From contig DBYB01000006.1 of assembly GCA_002309995.1 (NCBI GenBank), positions 996-31,764 on the forward strand: 30,769 nt of DNA. The letters run 5' to 3'. Positions within the stretch are counted from its first letter, which is position 1. Each line of letters starts with the position of its first letter. The translations under genes were made by a program, and so were the position numbers. The stretch comes from Bacteroidales bacterium UBA1197 (GTDB lineage: Bacteria > Bacteroidota > Bacteroidia > Bacteroidales > UBA932). Positions 16,018 through 24,600 of this stretch are shown piece after piece. The notes below the pieces were generated by a model. That model was given only the letters and a program-made list of their open reading frames with translations, searched no databases and had not been told where the DNA came from.

Positions 16018-17178
16018 ATGGAACCTTCCTTCATTTTCAACAAGCCGGTAACCGGGCGCCGCTTCGCGGGACGAAAGTCAGACGTCACCATACTCTCCAA
16101 TTTCCTCCGGGCAGGCGAGAATATAGTCATCTATGAGCCCCCCAAGGCCGGCAAAGACTCCCTGATACAGCAGGCGCTGCTCGACGGCACCCTGGCGCAG
16201 CAGAAGTTCGACATAGTCAACCTGTCGCTCCTCAACGTGCGCACGATGGAAGAATTCTGCTTCCGCCTGGGCACGGAGATACTTAAACTGTACGGCACCA
16301 CCTACGAGGATTTCGCTGCCCTCGTTGCGGAGCACCTGGCCGGGACGCATTTCGTCTTCGACCCCCTCGTGCACAGCGCCACGGGCAATATCCTCTCCCT
16401 CGGATGGGACCTCGACGACAGCGACCTCAGGGCGTTGGTCTCGCTCCCCTACCGCCTGGCACGCGCCCGAGGCCGCAAGCTCATAGTCTGCCTGGATGAA
16501 TTCCAGAGCGTGATGCTCACCGACCGCGGCGACGGCATCTGCGCGGCGATGCGCGAAGCCTTCAAGGCCCGCACCTCGGAAGACAGGGAAGCCGCCAACT
16601 ACATCCTCTACGGTTCCCAGGTCAACGCGATGAAGGAGATTTTCGAGCACCGCAAACTGTTCTGGCGGCAGGTGGAAAGGGTGCGCCTGAGCCCCATAGA
16701 CGACAACCAGATCGTCGAGGCCATCAACCGCGGGTTCCTCGGGACCGGCAAGGTGATGGAGAAGGACCTGATGCGCGGAGTGTGCCGCCTGTTCCAGGGC
16801 AATATGTTTTATATCAACTATTTCTGCTCCCTGTGCGACTCACTCTCGAAGGGCTACATAACCGAGCCCGTGCTCACGGAAGCCCTGTCGGTGATGCTCG
16901 CCGTACACGAGCCACGTTTCCGCGCCATAATGTCCGACCTCACCACTTTCCAGGTCAGCCTCCTGAAGGCCGTTGTGGAAGGGCACACCAAGTTCAGCGG
17001 TGCCGAGGTGATCAACCGCTACCAGCTGAACTCCTCCGCAAACGTGCGGCGGCTCAAGGACGCCCTGTGCAAGAAAGAGATACTCATATTCGACAGCGAC
17101 GACGAGGCTCCGAGGTTCGAGGACCCGCTCTTCGAATACTGGGTGACCAAGTTTTACTTCGAAAAAGAGGCCAAATAA
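16018..17178 (+). CDS. AAA/STAND-like P-loop ATPase with C-terminal winged-helix region
   Basis: A 386-residue protein from ATG 16018 (MEPSFIFNKPVTGRRFAGRK). The frame is open back to a TTG at 15967, but the FNKPVTGRRFAGR opening is the usual start of this Bacteroidetes ATPase family and the upstream part lies within inverted repeats. The P-loop is YEPPKAGKDSLI: GK at 45-46 is followed by Asp47 where Ser/Thr is usual, with Ser48 next. Walker B is LIVCLDEFQSV (Asp160, Glu161). The C-terminal region (VSLLKAVVEGHTKFSGAEVI, about 310-386) resembles a winged helix, and the terminus DPLFEYWVTKFYF is typical of the archaeal-ATPase-like family. No specific role is known. It is divergent from rplU and lies 26 nt upstream of the small peptide gene. 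Confidence 0.72.
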   Translation: MEPSFIFNKPVTGRRFAGRKSDVTILSNFLRAGENIVIYEPPKAGKDSLIQQALLDGTLAQQKFDIVNLSLLNVRTMEEFCFRLGTEILKLYGTTYEDFAALVAEHLAGTHFVFDPLVHSATGNILSLGWDLDDSDLRALVSLPYRLARARGRKLIVCLDEFQSVMLTDRGDGICAAMREAFKARTSEDREAANYILYGSQVNAMKEIFEHRKLFWRQVERVRLSPIDDNQIVEAINRGFLGTGKVMEKDLMRGVCRLFQGNMFYINYFCSLCDSLSKGYITEPVLTEALSVMLAVHEPRFRAIMSDLTTFQVSLLKAVVEGHTKFSGAEVINRYQLNSSANVRRLKDALCKKEILIFDSDDEAPRFEDPLFEYWVTKFYFEKEAK

Positions 17179-17204
17179 AAATAAAAGTAGTATATTCGTA
17201 AGTT

Positions 17205-17327
17205 ATGAAGACATACATCCAACCCGAAATCGCAGAGCTCAGCGAAAGACTGGGCCTGCTGCTGTGCGACAGCGTATCAGGCGTTTCCCTTGAGGATTTC
17301 ACCGAAACAGACGACATCAACTGGTAA
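17205..17327 (+). CDS. Small 40-residue peptide gene, possible precursor peptide
   Basis: A 40-residue reading frame from ATG 17205 to TAA 17327, sitting 26 nt after the ATPase and 11 nt before a lipoprotein gene. It starts MKTYIQPEIAELSERLG, continues through a hydrophobic LLLCDSVSGV with one cysteine (Cys21), and ends in an acidic tail DFTETDDINW. I recall short Bacteroidales proteins of the form 'MKxYxxPEI...' with a Gly/Ser stretch and an acidic, Trp-terminated tail, often next to surface lipoprotein genes, but no function is established. There is no signal peptide. A substrate or signal peptide for the downstream cysteine peptidase is conceivable. The compact fit between two genes argues that it is translated. 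Confidence 0.6.
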   Translation: MKTYIQPEIAELSERLGLLLCDSVSGVSLEDFTETDDINW

Positions 17328-17338
17328 GAGGAGAGGCT
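17328..17338 (+). promoter_or_regulatory. Strong Shine-Dalgarno-like ribosome binding site
   Basis: The gap between the 40-residue peptide gene and the fimbrillin-like gene reads GAGGAGAGGCT directly before the ATG at 17339. Most genes in this window have A-rich leaders without a purine GGAG core, as is normal for Bacteroidetes, so this one is unusual. Confidence 0.5.
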
Positions 17339-19738
17339 ATGAAGAGATATCTGATTATCCTCGCTGCCGCCCTCCTGGCGGCAGCTTCCTGCGAGAAGGC
17401 TCCCCTGGAAGCCCCCGAGGGCGGAATCCGTATGCGCTTCCGCATCAGCGACATAGACAGCAAGGCCTATCTGACCGACGGATACAAGATTTGCTGGGAG
17501 GCCGGAAAGGATGAAGTCTCCATCTTCTCCAAAACCGACAACAACCGGTTCACCGCCACCAGCGGAGGCGACGGCACCTTCTGGCTGGAAGGAACGATAG
17601 CCACCGCCAGCACCGCCTATTACGCCCTGTATCCCTACGATGCTTTCGCCACCAACTCCACCGGCTTCATCACAACCGTCATTCCGGTGTACCAGAAGGC
17701 CATTCCCAACCAGTTCAGCAACATAGTGGCCGTAGGTTATTCCAAAGGAACCGAGTTCAAGTTCAAGAACTGCGTCACCCTGGTGGAGCTTAACCTCCAG
17801 ACCGACGGAGTCAAGACCATCTCCTTCCGCGGCAATAACGACGAACTCATAGCCGGCACCCTGCGCATCAACATCCCCTCAAAGGACGAAGACGCCCCCG
17901 TCACGACCGTCATCAGCGGTGAGAAGGAAGTCACCATATCCGACGGCGGTTCCGTGCTGGCAAAGGGTAAATACTACCTTGCCATCATCCCGCACACCTT
18001 CAGCAAAGGCGTCACCGTTACGCTTGAGGGCGACGGCGGCGTGGCGCGCAAGTTTACCACCAATCCCGTTACGGCCAACCGCAGCAAGCGCCTGGCCACC
18101 GGAGAGCTGAACCTCAGCCTGGTACCCAAGGACCAGAGCTTCAGCTTCACCTTCGACGACGGCAACCAGTACGGAGTCGTCTATCCCGGCGAGAAGCGCA
18201 CCATCATCTATTCCTATTCCGGACACAATTCCATATCCTATGCCGTCAAGTCGGCCGGCTACACTGCCGAGTATTTCGACGGGGCAGGCAATCCAGTGGA
18301 TGCATCCGCGTGGCTCGGAGCCGGCGTTTACGGGTCCGAAGGCACGCTGGACCTTAAGCCTACCGCCGTTTCCGGAGGCAGCAGCGACAACAACGCCAGG
18401 CTTCAGTCGGCAGCCGAACGCGGTTCCGAGGCCAACCCCGTGAACCTTGCCACCGACACGCCGCTCCCCGGCACGAACCTCAGCGGCACCAACACCGCCA
18501 ACTGCTATGTGGTACGTGCACCCGGCTGGTATTCCATCCCTCTCGTGTACGGCAACGCCATTAAGGGCGGGGCGGCCAATACCGTGGCATACGCCCCTAC
18601 GGCTACTACGGCAGCGATGCTTTCTCCTTTCGTCGATGCTTACGGCAACGGAATCTCGTCTCCCTACATCAACGGCAGCGCCGACATTGCCGTGAACGCC
18701 CGCATTGAATGGCAGGATGCCCTCGGGCTGATTGCCGATGAGGTGGTCCTGGAGAAGCACGGCGGCGCCGGCGACAAGATTGTGTTCCACATCCCTCAGG
18801 CGACGGTACGCGAGGGCAACGCCGTCATCAGTGCAACCGACGCCAACGGAGTGGTGGTCTGGAGCTGGCACATCTGGGTGACCGGCGCCGACGACGCCAC
18901 GCTCAGCCCGGTTTCCGTAACCAATAAGAATTCCGAAGACTACGCACTGATGCGCATCAACCTCGGATGGGTGGAGCCTTACGATGCCCTGAGCTACGAG
19001 AGCCGCAGCACCACTATAAAACTGACGGAGCACGGCAGCGGCAAGGTGATCGAATTCACCCTGCTTCAGATGGGTGAGACCCTTCCGGCAAACCAGAACG
19101 GCTACTGCACCTTCTGGCAGTGGGGCCGTAAGGATCCTTTCGCCGGCAGCGACGGTACAGAAGTAACGGACGCCAGGGGCGACTTCCGCAAGAAGGTGTG
19201 GTACACCACCGAGCGCCGCGACACCATAGGTACGCGTGCCGCATTGCTCGACAACTACATCCCCGCCTTCATCAGCCACCCCGCCACTTACAACAGCACC
19301 TCTTCAGGAGACAAGAAATACTACAACACCTGGAACGCCAACCAGGGCAAGTCCATCACCACGGGTCCTATAGTCAAGACAATCTACGACCCTTGCCCGG
19401 CCGGCTACTCCCTGCCCCCCATAGCAGCATTCACCGGCTTCACGACGGCGAACGCCTCCGGGACCTTCGGCTGGGGCTGGACCTTCTGGACAAAGCCGAA
19501 CAAGACCGGAGACACAATCTATTTCCCCGCCACCGGCAGTATGTCCACCAGCAACAACACCAGCACCTCCGTTTACGGTTCGCTCAGGAACATCGGCACC
19601 CAATGCTCTTACTGGACCGGCAACGCAAAGGATCTCTCCAGCGGATACTATTTCTCCGGCTCGGCAGCATCAGTCAGCACCGCTTATGGCGCCAACCGCC
19701 AGTATGTTTACCCCATAAGGCCTGCGGCAGAGCAATAG
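17339..19738 (+). CDS. Fimbrillin-like surface lipoprotein with C-terminal FISUMP-like domain
   Basis: A 799-residue lipoprotein with lipobox Cys18 (AAASC). The first 270 residues have fimbrillin (Mfa-like) character: an F..SDIDSKAY..DGY opening, a W-E-A-G-KDEVSIFS segment, a YYALYPYDA motif and later KGKYYLAIIPHTFSKGV. The middle has Ig-like segments including NCYVVRAPGWYSIPLVYG. The C-terminal part contains YDPCPAGYSLPP near residues 682-693 and ends in YVYPIRPA, as in FISUMP-type domains. It is preceded by an AGAGGAG stretch 5-11 nt before the start, an unusually good Shine-Dalgarno for this phylum. The stop is 1 nt before the peptidase start. Likely outer-surface; its ligand or assembly role is unknown. 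Confidence 0.75.
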   Translation: MKRYLIILAAALLAAASCEKAPLEAPEGGIRMRFRISDIDSKAYLTDGYKICWEAGKDEVSIFSKTDNNRFTATSGGDGTFWLEGTIATASTAYYALYPYDAFATNSTGFITTVIPVYQKAIPNQFSNIVAVGYSKGTEFKFKNCVTLVELNLQTDGVKTISFRGNNDELIAGTLRINIPSKDEDAPVTTVISGEKEVTISDGGSVLAKGKYYLAIIPHTFSKGVTVTLEGDGGVARKFTTNPVTANRSKRLATGELNLSLVPKDQSFSFTFDDGNQYGVVYPGEKRTIIYSYSGHNSISYAVKSAGYTAEYFDGAGNPVDASAWLGAGVYGSEGTLDLKPTAVSGGSSDNNARLQSAAERGSEANPVNLATDTPLPGTNLSGTNTANCYVVRAPGWYSIPLVYGNAIKGGAANTVAYAPTATTAAMLSPFVDAYGNGISSPYINGSADIAVNARIEWQDALGLIADEVVLEKHGGAGDKIVFHIPQATVREGNAVISATDANGVVVWSWHIWVTGADDATLSPVSVTNKNSEDYALMRINLGWVEPYDALSYESRSTTIKLTEHGSGKVIEFTLLQMGETLPANQNGYCTFWQWGRKDPFAGSDGTEVTDARGDFRKKVWYTTERRDTIGTRAALLDNYIPAFISHPATYNSTSSGDKKYYNTWNANQGKSITTGPIVKTIYDPCPAGYSLPPIAAFTGFTTANASGTFGWGWTFWTKPNKTGDTIYFPATGSMSTSNNTSTSVYGSLRNIGTQCSYWTGNAKDLSSGYYFSGSAASVSTAYGANRQYVYPIRPAAEQ

Positions 19739-19739
19739 A

Positions 19740-21812
19740 ATGAAGAGAGTACTTGTATTATTCTTCCTGGCCGCATCCCTGACCCTTTCCGCCAAACCGA
19801 AAGGCAGCGTGGCCATAGTGGTCGACGGCGCCTGCGCCCCGGCCGTGGAAGCCTCCGTGAAGAATTATGCTGCAGCCATTTCCAAATACGACGGCAAGCA
19901 GGTATCGGTTATAACCGTACCCGCAGGCTGCCGGCCGGAAGTCATACGCGACACCCTCAGATACCTGCACGGAAAGAAGGCTCTCGAGGGAGCCGTGCTC
20001 GTGGGCGACATACCCGTGCCGATGATACGCCGCGCGCACCATCTGTGCACGGCGTTCAAGATGAATCCGTCGATGCCCATCAAGCGCTCGTCCGTGCCCT
20101 CGGACCGTTTCTACGACGACTTCGGCTTGAGTTTCAAGTACATAAAGAGCGACGGGCTGCTGCACTACTACGACCTTATGCCGGACGGCGACCAGCGCGT
20201 GAGCTGCGACATCTACACCGCCCGCATCAAGCCCGCCAAGACCGACCCGGCGCACAGTTTCGAAGAGCTCATCTGTGAGTTCCTCGACAGGGCTGCGGCA
20301 GAAAAGAGCCATCGTGAGCCCCTCAATAAGGTGTTCCACTTCGGAGGCCACGGCAACAGTTCGGAGAGTTTCAACGCCCGCATCGACGAGGAGCGCGCAT
20401 TTTACGAGCAGTTCGGCCTCAGCGAGCCCTCCGGGCAGGTGCGTTTCCTGAATTTCGACGAGGAGCGCTTCACCCGCGACCGCCTGAAGGCCGCCCTGGC
20501 CGACCCGGTGGTCGATTTCGCCCATCTGCATACCCACGGCGCCGTGGGGGCCCAGTACATCAGCAAGGAGCCCTACACCTATATGACCGGCGAGCATATG
20601 GAGAACGTGAAGTCCTTCCTGCGCTCCAAGATGCGCAAGGCCGCAGACAAGGAGAAGACCGCCGCCGAACTGATGGAGGCCTACGGTGTATCCAAGGGCT
20701 GGCTGGACGGATGGGACGACCCTGAAGTCTGCCGCCGCGACTCCGTCCGGTCCGCATCCGTGGACATAGTGCTGGACGACCTCGACGGCTACCATCCAGC
20801 CGCCAGGGTGATACTGCTCGACGCCTGCTTCAACGGGGCGTTCCTGCACGACGACTATGTGGCCGCACGTTACGCCTTCGGGCACGGCAGCCGCACGATG
20901 GCCGTTACCGCCAACAGCGTCAACATCATCCAGGACCACTGGAAGAACGAACTCGCCGGATTGCTGGCCGCCGGATACTCCGTTGGCGAGTGGGCGCGGC
21001 ACTATATGACCCTGGAGTCGCACCTCTTCGGCGACCCCACCTACTGCTTCGCCGTCACGGCCCCCAAGAACCCGGACGCGACCATCGGATTGAAGATATA
21101 CTCCGGCCGCTACACTTCCGCCCAATGTCTCAAGTTGCTACAGACCAGCCCGTACATGAACGTGCGCCTGGAGGCATTCTACTACATTGTGCGCGAGGCC
21201 AGGGATACGAAGACGCTGGGAGACACGATAAGCGCAGGCCTGGCTGATTCATACGAGATGATACGCCGTATGGCCGCCCGTTACGCCGAGACCTACGGCG
21301 ACCCTGCCCTGCTGCCCGAGATCGCGCGCCAGTATCTGAATCCGATGCAGACGGCCCGTGTGCGCTACCACCTGCTGAACGCCCTGTCGCTCTATAACGC
21401 ATCCGACGTTGAAGCCGCGATGCGGGCGGCCTGGGACCGCATCTGGCCCACGGAGGCTGACTTCGAGACCGCAGTCGGCCGCATAACCGCCGGCATACGC
21501 AATTCAGATAAAGAAATTGCGGCCCTCCGCGACCCGGCCGGCAACCTCAAGGACAAAGCCTTTACGGTGAGCCACCAGCGCAACGCCTGCCTGCCTGCGG
21601 CCATCGACCCGATGATACAAATTGTGGCCGACGAAGACTGCGAGCAGTCGCTGCGACTCAAGGCCGCCGAGGCACTCGGATGGTACACCCACGCCTGGCG
21701 CCGGCAGGAGATATACGGCAATCTCAAGAAACTGAAAGTATCGGATCCTGAAGTGGCGGACGAACTGGCCCGCACCCTCAGGAGACTGGAAGACAATGCG
21801 CATACCCGCTAA
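19740..21812 (+). CDS. C25-like (gingipain/caspase-fold) cysteine peptidase with HEAT-like C-terminal region
   Basis: A 690-residue protein with a signal peptide ending near ASLTLSA. The N-terminal half carries C25-type marks: LVGDIPVPM (87-95) and SDRFYDDF (121-128). The proposed catalytic pair is His266 in AHLHTHGA and Cys363 in LLDACFNGAF. After that come YAFGHGSRTMAVTANS and HLFGDPTYCF, which match the end of the gingipain fold. An earlier GGHG (His204) is an alternative His. The 97-residue gap between His266 and Cys363 is longer than in classical gingipains. From about residue 440 to the end the sequence is helical with repeated Ala/Leu-rich pairs (LRLKAAEALGWYTHA), suggesting HEAT-like repeats. 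It overlaps the TonB-dependent receptor gene by 17 nt. A secreted processing role is inferred; no type IX secretion C-terminal domain is evident. Confidence 0.7.
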   Translation: MKRVLVLFFLAASLTLSAKPKGSVAIVVDGACAPAVEASVKNYAAAISKYDGKQVSVITVPAGCRPEVIRDTLRYLHGKKALEGAVLVGDIPVPMIRRAHHLCTAFKMNPSMPIKRSSVPSDRFYDDFGLSFKYIKSDGLLHYYDLMPDGDQRVSCDIYTARIKPAKTDPAHSFEELICEFLDRAAAEKSHREPLNKVFHFGGHGNSSESFNARIDEERAFYEQFGLSEPSGQVRFLNFDEERFTRDRLKAALADPVVDFAHLHTHGAVGAQYISKEPYTYMTGEHMENVKSFLRSKMRKAADKEKTAAELMEAYGVSKGWLDGWDDPEVCRRDSVRSASVDIVLDDLDGYHPAARVILLDACFNGAFLHDDYVAARYAFGHGSRTMAVTANSVNIIQDHWKNELAGLLAAGYSVGEWARHYMTLESHLFGDPTYCFAVTAPKNPDATIGLKIYSGRYTSAQCLKLLQTSPYMNVRLEAFYYIVREARDTKTLGDTISAGLADSYEMIRRMAARYAETYGDPALLPEIARQYLNPMQTARVRYHLLNALSLYNASDVEAAMRAAWDRIWPTEADFETAVGRITAGIRNSDKEIAALRDPAGNLKDKAFTVSHQRNACLPAAIDPMIQIVADEDCEQSLRLKAAEALGWYTHAWRRQEIYGNLKKLKVSDPEVADELARTLRRLEDNAHTR

Positions 21813-24600
21813 GCTCATACTGCTGACTGCCTTCCTGGCTCTGTGCGCAAGCGCTGCCGCCCAGCAGAAGGCAGATATTTACGGCACCGTAAGCACCGTA
21901 GAGAACGGCGCACGTGTACCCGTGGATTATGCAGTTGTCGTGCTGAAGCCGGCGGGTCTGTACGCGACGACCGACGCCAAGGGCGAATACCGCATCAGCG
22001 GGCTCGACCCCGGCTCGTACGAGATAAACGTGCAGATGGTGGGATACGAGAGCATCGACACCACGCTCACGGTGAGGAAAAGCTTGCGCAAGGACTTCGT
22101 CCTGCAGGCCAGTTCCTTCCGCCTGGAGGAGGTGCACGTCGTGGCCGAGGCCTCCAAAGCCGGCGAGTCCACCGCCTCGCTCATCTCCAGGCAGGCCATC
22201 GACCACAGCCAGACCAGTTCGCTCCGCGACATAATGGCCCTGCTCCCCGGAGCATCGGTAACCAACCCCGACCTCAGTTCGGCCCACAGCATCAGCCTGC
22301 GTTCCGTAAACGGGAGCGATATGAACAGCTTGGGCACCGCCATCATTGTTGACGGCGCGCCTATGTCCAACAACGCCAATATGGAGGGCATAACGGCCGC
22401 AATGAACGGCGTCAGCTCACCAATCGCCGGCACTTCCGTGTCGGCCGGAGGGGCCTCCCCCACCGGCGGCATCGACGTACGCCAGTTATCTACGGACAAC
22501 ATAGAGTCGGTGGAAGTTATTCGAGGCATCCCCTCCGTGCAGTACGGCGACCTTACCTCGGGTGCGGTCATCATCAACTCCAAGGCCGGCGCAGAACCGC
22601 TGACCGTGCGCCTCAAGGCTGACCCTAAGATTTATCAGGTGGCGGCATCCAAGGGCATACGCCTCGGCCCCAACGCCGGCGACCTGCACGTTTCCGGCGA
22701 CTACGCCTACAGCAACGCCAAGACCACCGAGTCATATGCCCATTACCGCAGGCTGAACGTCAAGGGACTGTGGTCCAAGACCTTCGGGCCGGTGGTTACG
22801 AGCACGGCGCTGGACCTGCGCTTCGGCAAGGACACCCGCGACAAGAACCCCGACGACGAGCGATCCAACCTGGCCTCCGGCGGCACCAACATCGGATACC
22901 GCTTCAACACCAACGGCACCTGGAGCATTAACAAGGGCTGGTTCAAGACTCTCCGCTACGACCTCTCCAACAGTTTCACCTGGAAAGAGTCGTACCACGA
23001 GCAGGACAACGTGAACGCCGTGGCCATCTACACCACCAATATGGAGAACGGCACCACGGTGGCCAACGTTCCCGGCCTGCGCCTGTACGACATGGACGGC
23101 AACGAAATCACACGTCTGGGGTCTTCGGACGCGTACGCCATAATGACGCCGTACACCTATTTCTGCCACTACGACTTCTACGGCAAGGAACTCAACACCT
23201 TCGCCAAGGTGACGCTCAACCTCTTCAAGCAGTGGGACAAGACCAGCGAGAAGATAATAATCGGCAGCGACTTCAAGTCGGACGGCAACCTCGGCCGGGG
23301 CCTGGTGTTCCCCAAGGACTGTCCGCCCAACCGCACCAACAACGAATCGGGCTACCGAGAGAGGCCGCTCTACGACATCCCATTCGTAAACCAGAACGGA
23401 TTCTTCGCCGAGAGCGCGTTCCGCACGCAGGTGCTCAGGCGCACATTCAACCTCACTGCAGGCCTCCGTCTGGACCTGGTTAACGGCAAATCCGCCCTCT
23501 GCCCGCGCGTGAATGCCTCCTTCGAGCTCATACCTGAAGTGTGGACGCTCCGTGGCGGCTGGGGCATAACGGCCAAGGCTCCTACGGCGGCCTACCTTTA
23601 CCCTACCGACGCCTACTACGATCAGGTTAACATCAATACATCAGAGGCCACGCTGGCAAGCGACCGAGCCGTGATGGCCACCACCCGCATCTACTCCACG
23701 GAGAATCCCGACCTCGAGATTGCCCGTAACCGCAAGGCGGAGATCGGCTTCGACCTCAGGATTGCCGGACGCTACCGCCTGGGAGTGACCTACTACGACG
23801 AACTGATGAAGAACGGTTACAGTTTCTCCCGCGACTACAGCACCTTCGTGTGGGTGCCCTATCAGACCTGGAAGATTGCCGGGCACGACGCTTCCGGCGC
23901 TCCCCTGTTCGCGATGGATACAGACACGCACCGTTTCTTCGGCTACTACAGGCCAACCAACAATGCCTGGGAGCATCATTACGGACTGGAGTACGAACTG
24001 GACCTGGGCCGCTTCAGCGCAATACGCACCTCTTTCTTCCTCAACGGGGCGTGGATGCACAGCGAGTCTTCCTCGTCCGGCGAGACCTTCGCACTCAACC
24101 TCAAGCAGGGCAGCTATGTGAACAGCCACGTGGCCGTGTACGACCCGTTTATGCGGAAGTACCACTATGAAAAGTTGCTCACGACGCTCAGGGCCACGCA
24201 CAACATCCCGTCCATCGGTTTCGTGGTAACGCTCACCACCCAGTTGAACGTTTACACTAAGAACTGGACTGAATACCACAACGACGAGGCTCCCCAGCGC
24301 TACATCTCCAACGACGACGGAAAGGTGTATGACTTTACCGCAGAGATGGCTGCCGACCCGGAATACCGCTATATGGTCGGGCAACTTTCCCCATCGCGCT
24401 TCACGGTGAGTCACACTATCCCCACGCTACTGTTCAACCTCAACGTATCCAAGGAGATACGCAATTTCCTCACGGCCGCGTTCTACGTGAACAACCTGTT
24501 CAACTCCAGGCCGCTCGACCCTTCGGAAATCACGACGGGCAGTTACACCGAGCTCGGCACCCCCATTTATTTCGGATTTGAATTTAAAATAAAGATATGA
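21796..24600 (+). CDS. TonB-dependent receptor with carboxypeptidase-regulatory-like domain
   Basis: A 934-residue outer-membrane receptor. Signal peptide ends at SAAAQ. Residues about 26-115 form a carboxypeptidase-D-like domain (DIYGTVSTVENG ... MVGYESIDTTLTV). The plug domain includes LRDIMALLPGASV and the highly typical IESVEVIRGIPSVQYGDLTSGAV near residues 236-257. The barrel ends in IYFGFEFKIKI. This is a classical TonB receptor rather than a SusC protein: no SusD follows, and it lacks the SusC plug signature. Its start overlaps the peptidase gene by 17 nt and its stop overlaps the next start by ATGA, so translation is coupled. The ligand is unknown; co-occurrence with a DUF4876 lipoprotein suggests a conserved uptake module. 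Confidence 0.9.
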   Translation: MRIPAKLILLTAFLALCASAAAQQKADIYGTVSTVENGARVPVDYAVVVLKPAGLYATTDAKGEYRISGLDPGSYEINVQMVGYESIDTTLTVRKSLRKDFVLQASSFRLEEVHVVAEASKAGESTASLISRQAIDHSQTSSLRDIMALLPGASVTNPDLSSAHSISLRSVNGSDMNSLGTAIIVDGAPMSNNANMEGITAAMNGVSSPIAGTSVSAGGASPTGGIDVRQLSTDNIESVEVIRGIPSVQYGDLTSGAVIINSKAGAEPLTVRLKADPKIYQVAASKGIRLGPNAGDLHVSGDYAYSNAKTTESYAHYRRLNVKGLWSKTFGPVVTSTALDLRFGKDTRDKNPDDERSNLASGGTNIGYRFNTNGTWSINKGWFKTLRYDLSNSFTWKESYHEQDNVNAVAIYTTNMENGTTVANVPGLRLYDMDGNEITRLGSSDAYAIMTPYTYFCHYDFYGKELNTFAKVTLNLFKQWDKTSEKIIIGSDFKSDGNLGRGLVFPKDCPPNRTNNESGYRERPLYDIPFVNQNGFFAESAFRTQVLRRTFNLTAGLRLDLVNGKSALCPRVNASFELIPEVWTLRGGWGITAKAPTAAYLYPTDAYYDQVNINTSEATLASDRAVMATTRIYSTENPDLEIARNRKAEIGFDLRIAGRYRLGVTYYDELMKNGYSFSRDYSTFVWVPYQTWKIAGHDASGAPLFAMDTDTHRFFGYYRPTNNAWEHHYGLEYELDLGRFSAIRTSFFLNGAWMHSESSSSGETFALNLKQGSYVNSHVAVYDPFMRKYHYEKLLTTLRATHNIPSIGFVVTLTTQLNVYTKNWTEYHNDEAPQRYISNDDGKVYDFTAEMAADPEYRYMVGQLSPSRFTVSHTIPTLLFNLNVSKEIRNFLTAAFYVNNLFNSRPLDPSEITTGSYTELGTPIYFGFEFKIKI

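Noticed and set aside
17191..17198. TATATTCG as a possible -7 promoter element before the 40-residue peptide gene
   Set aside because: It differs from TAnnTTTG, has no -33 box, and would give an almost leaderless transcript.
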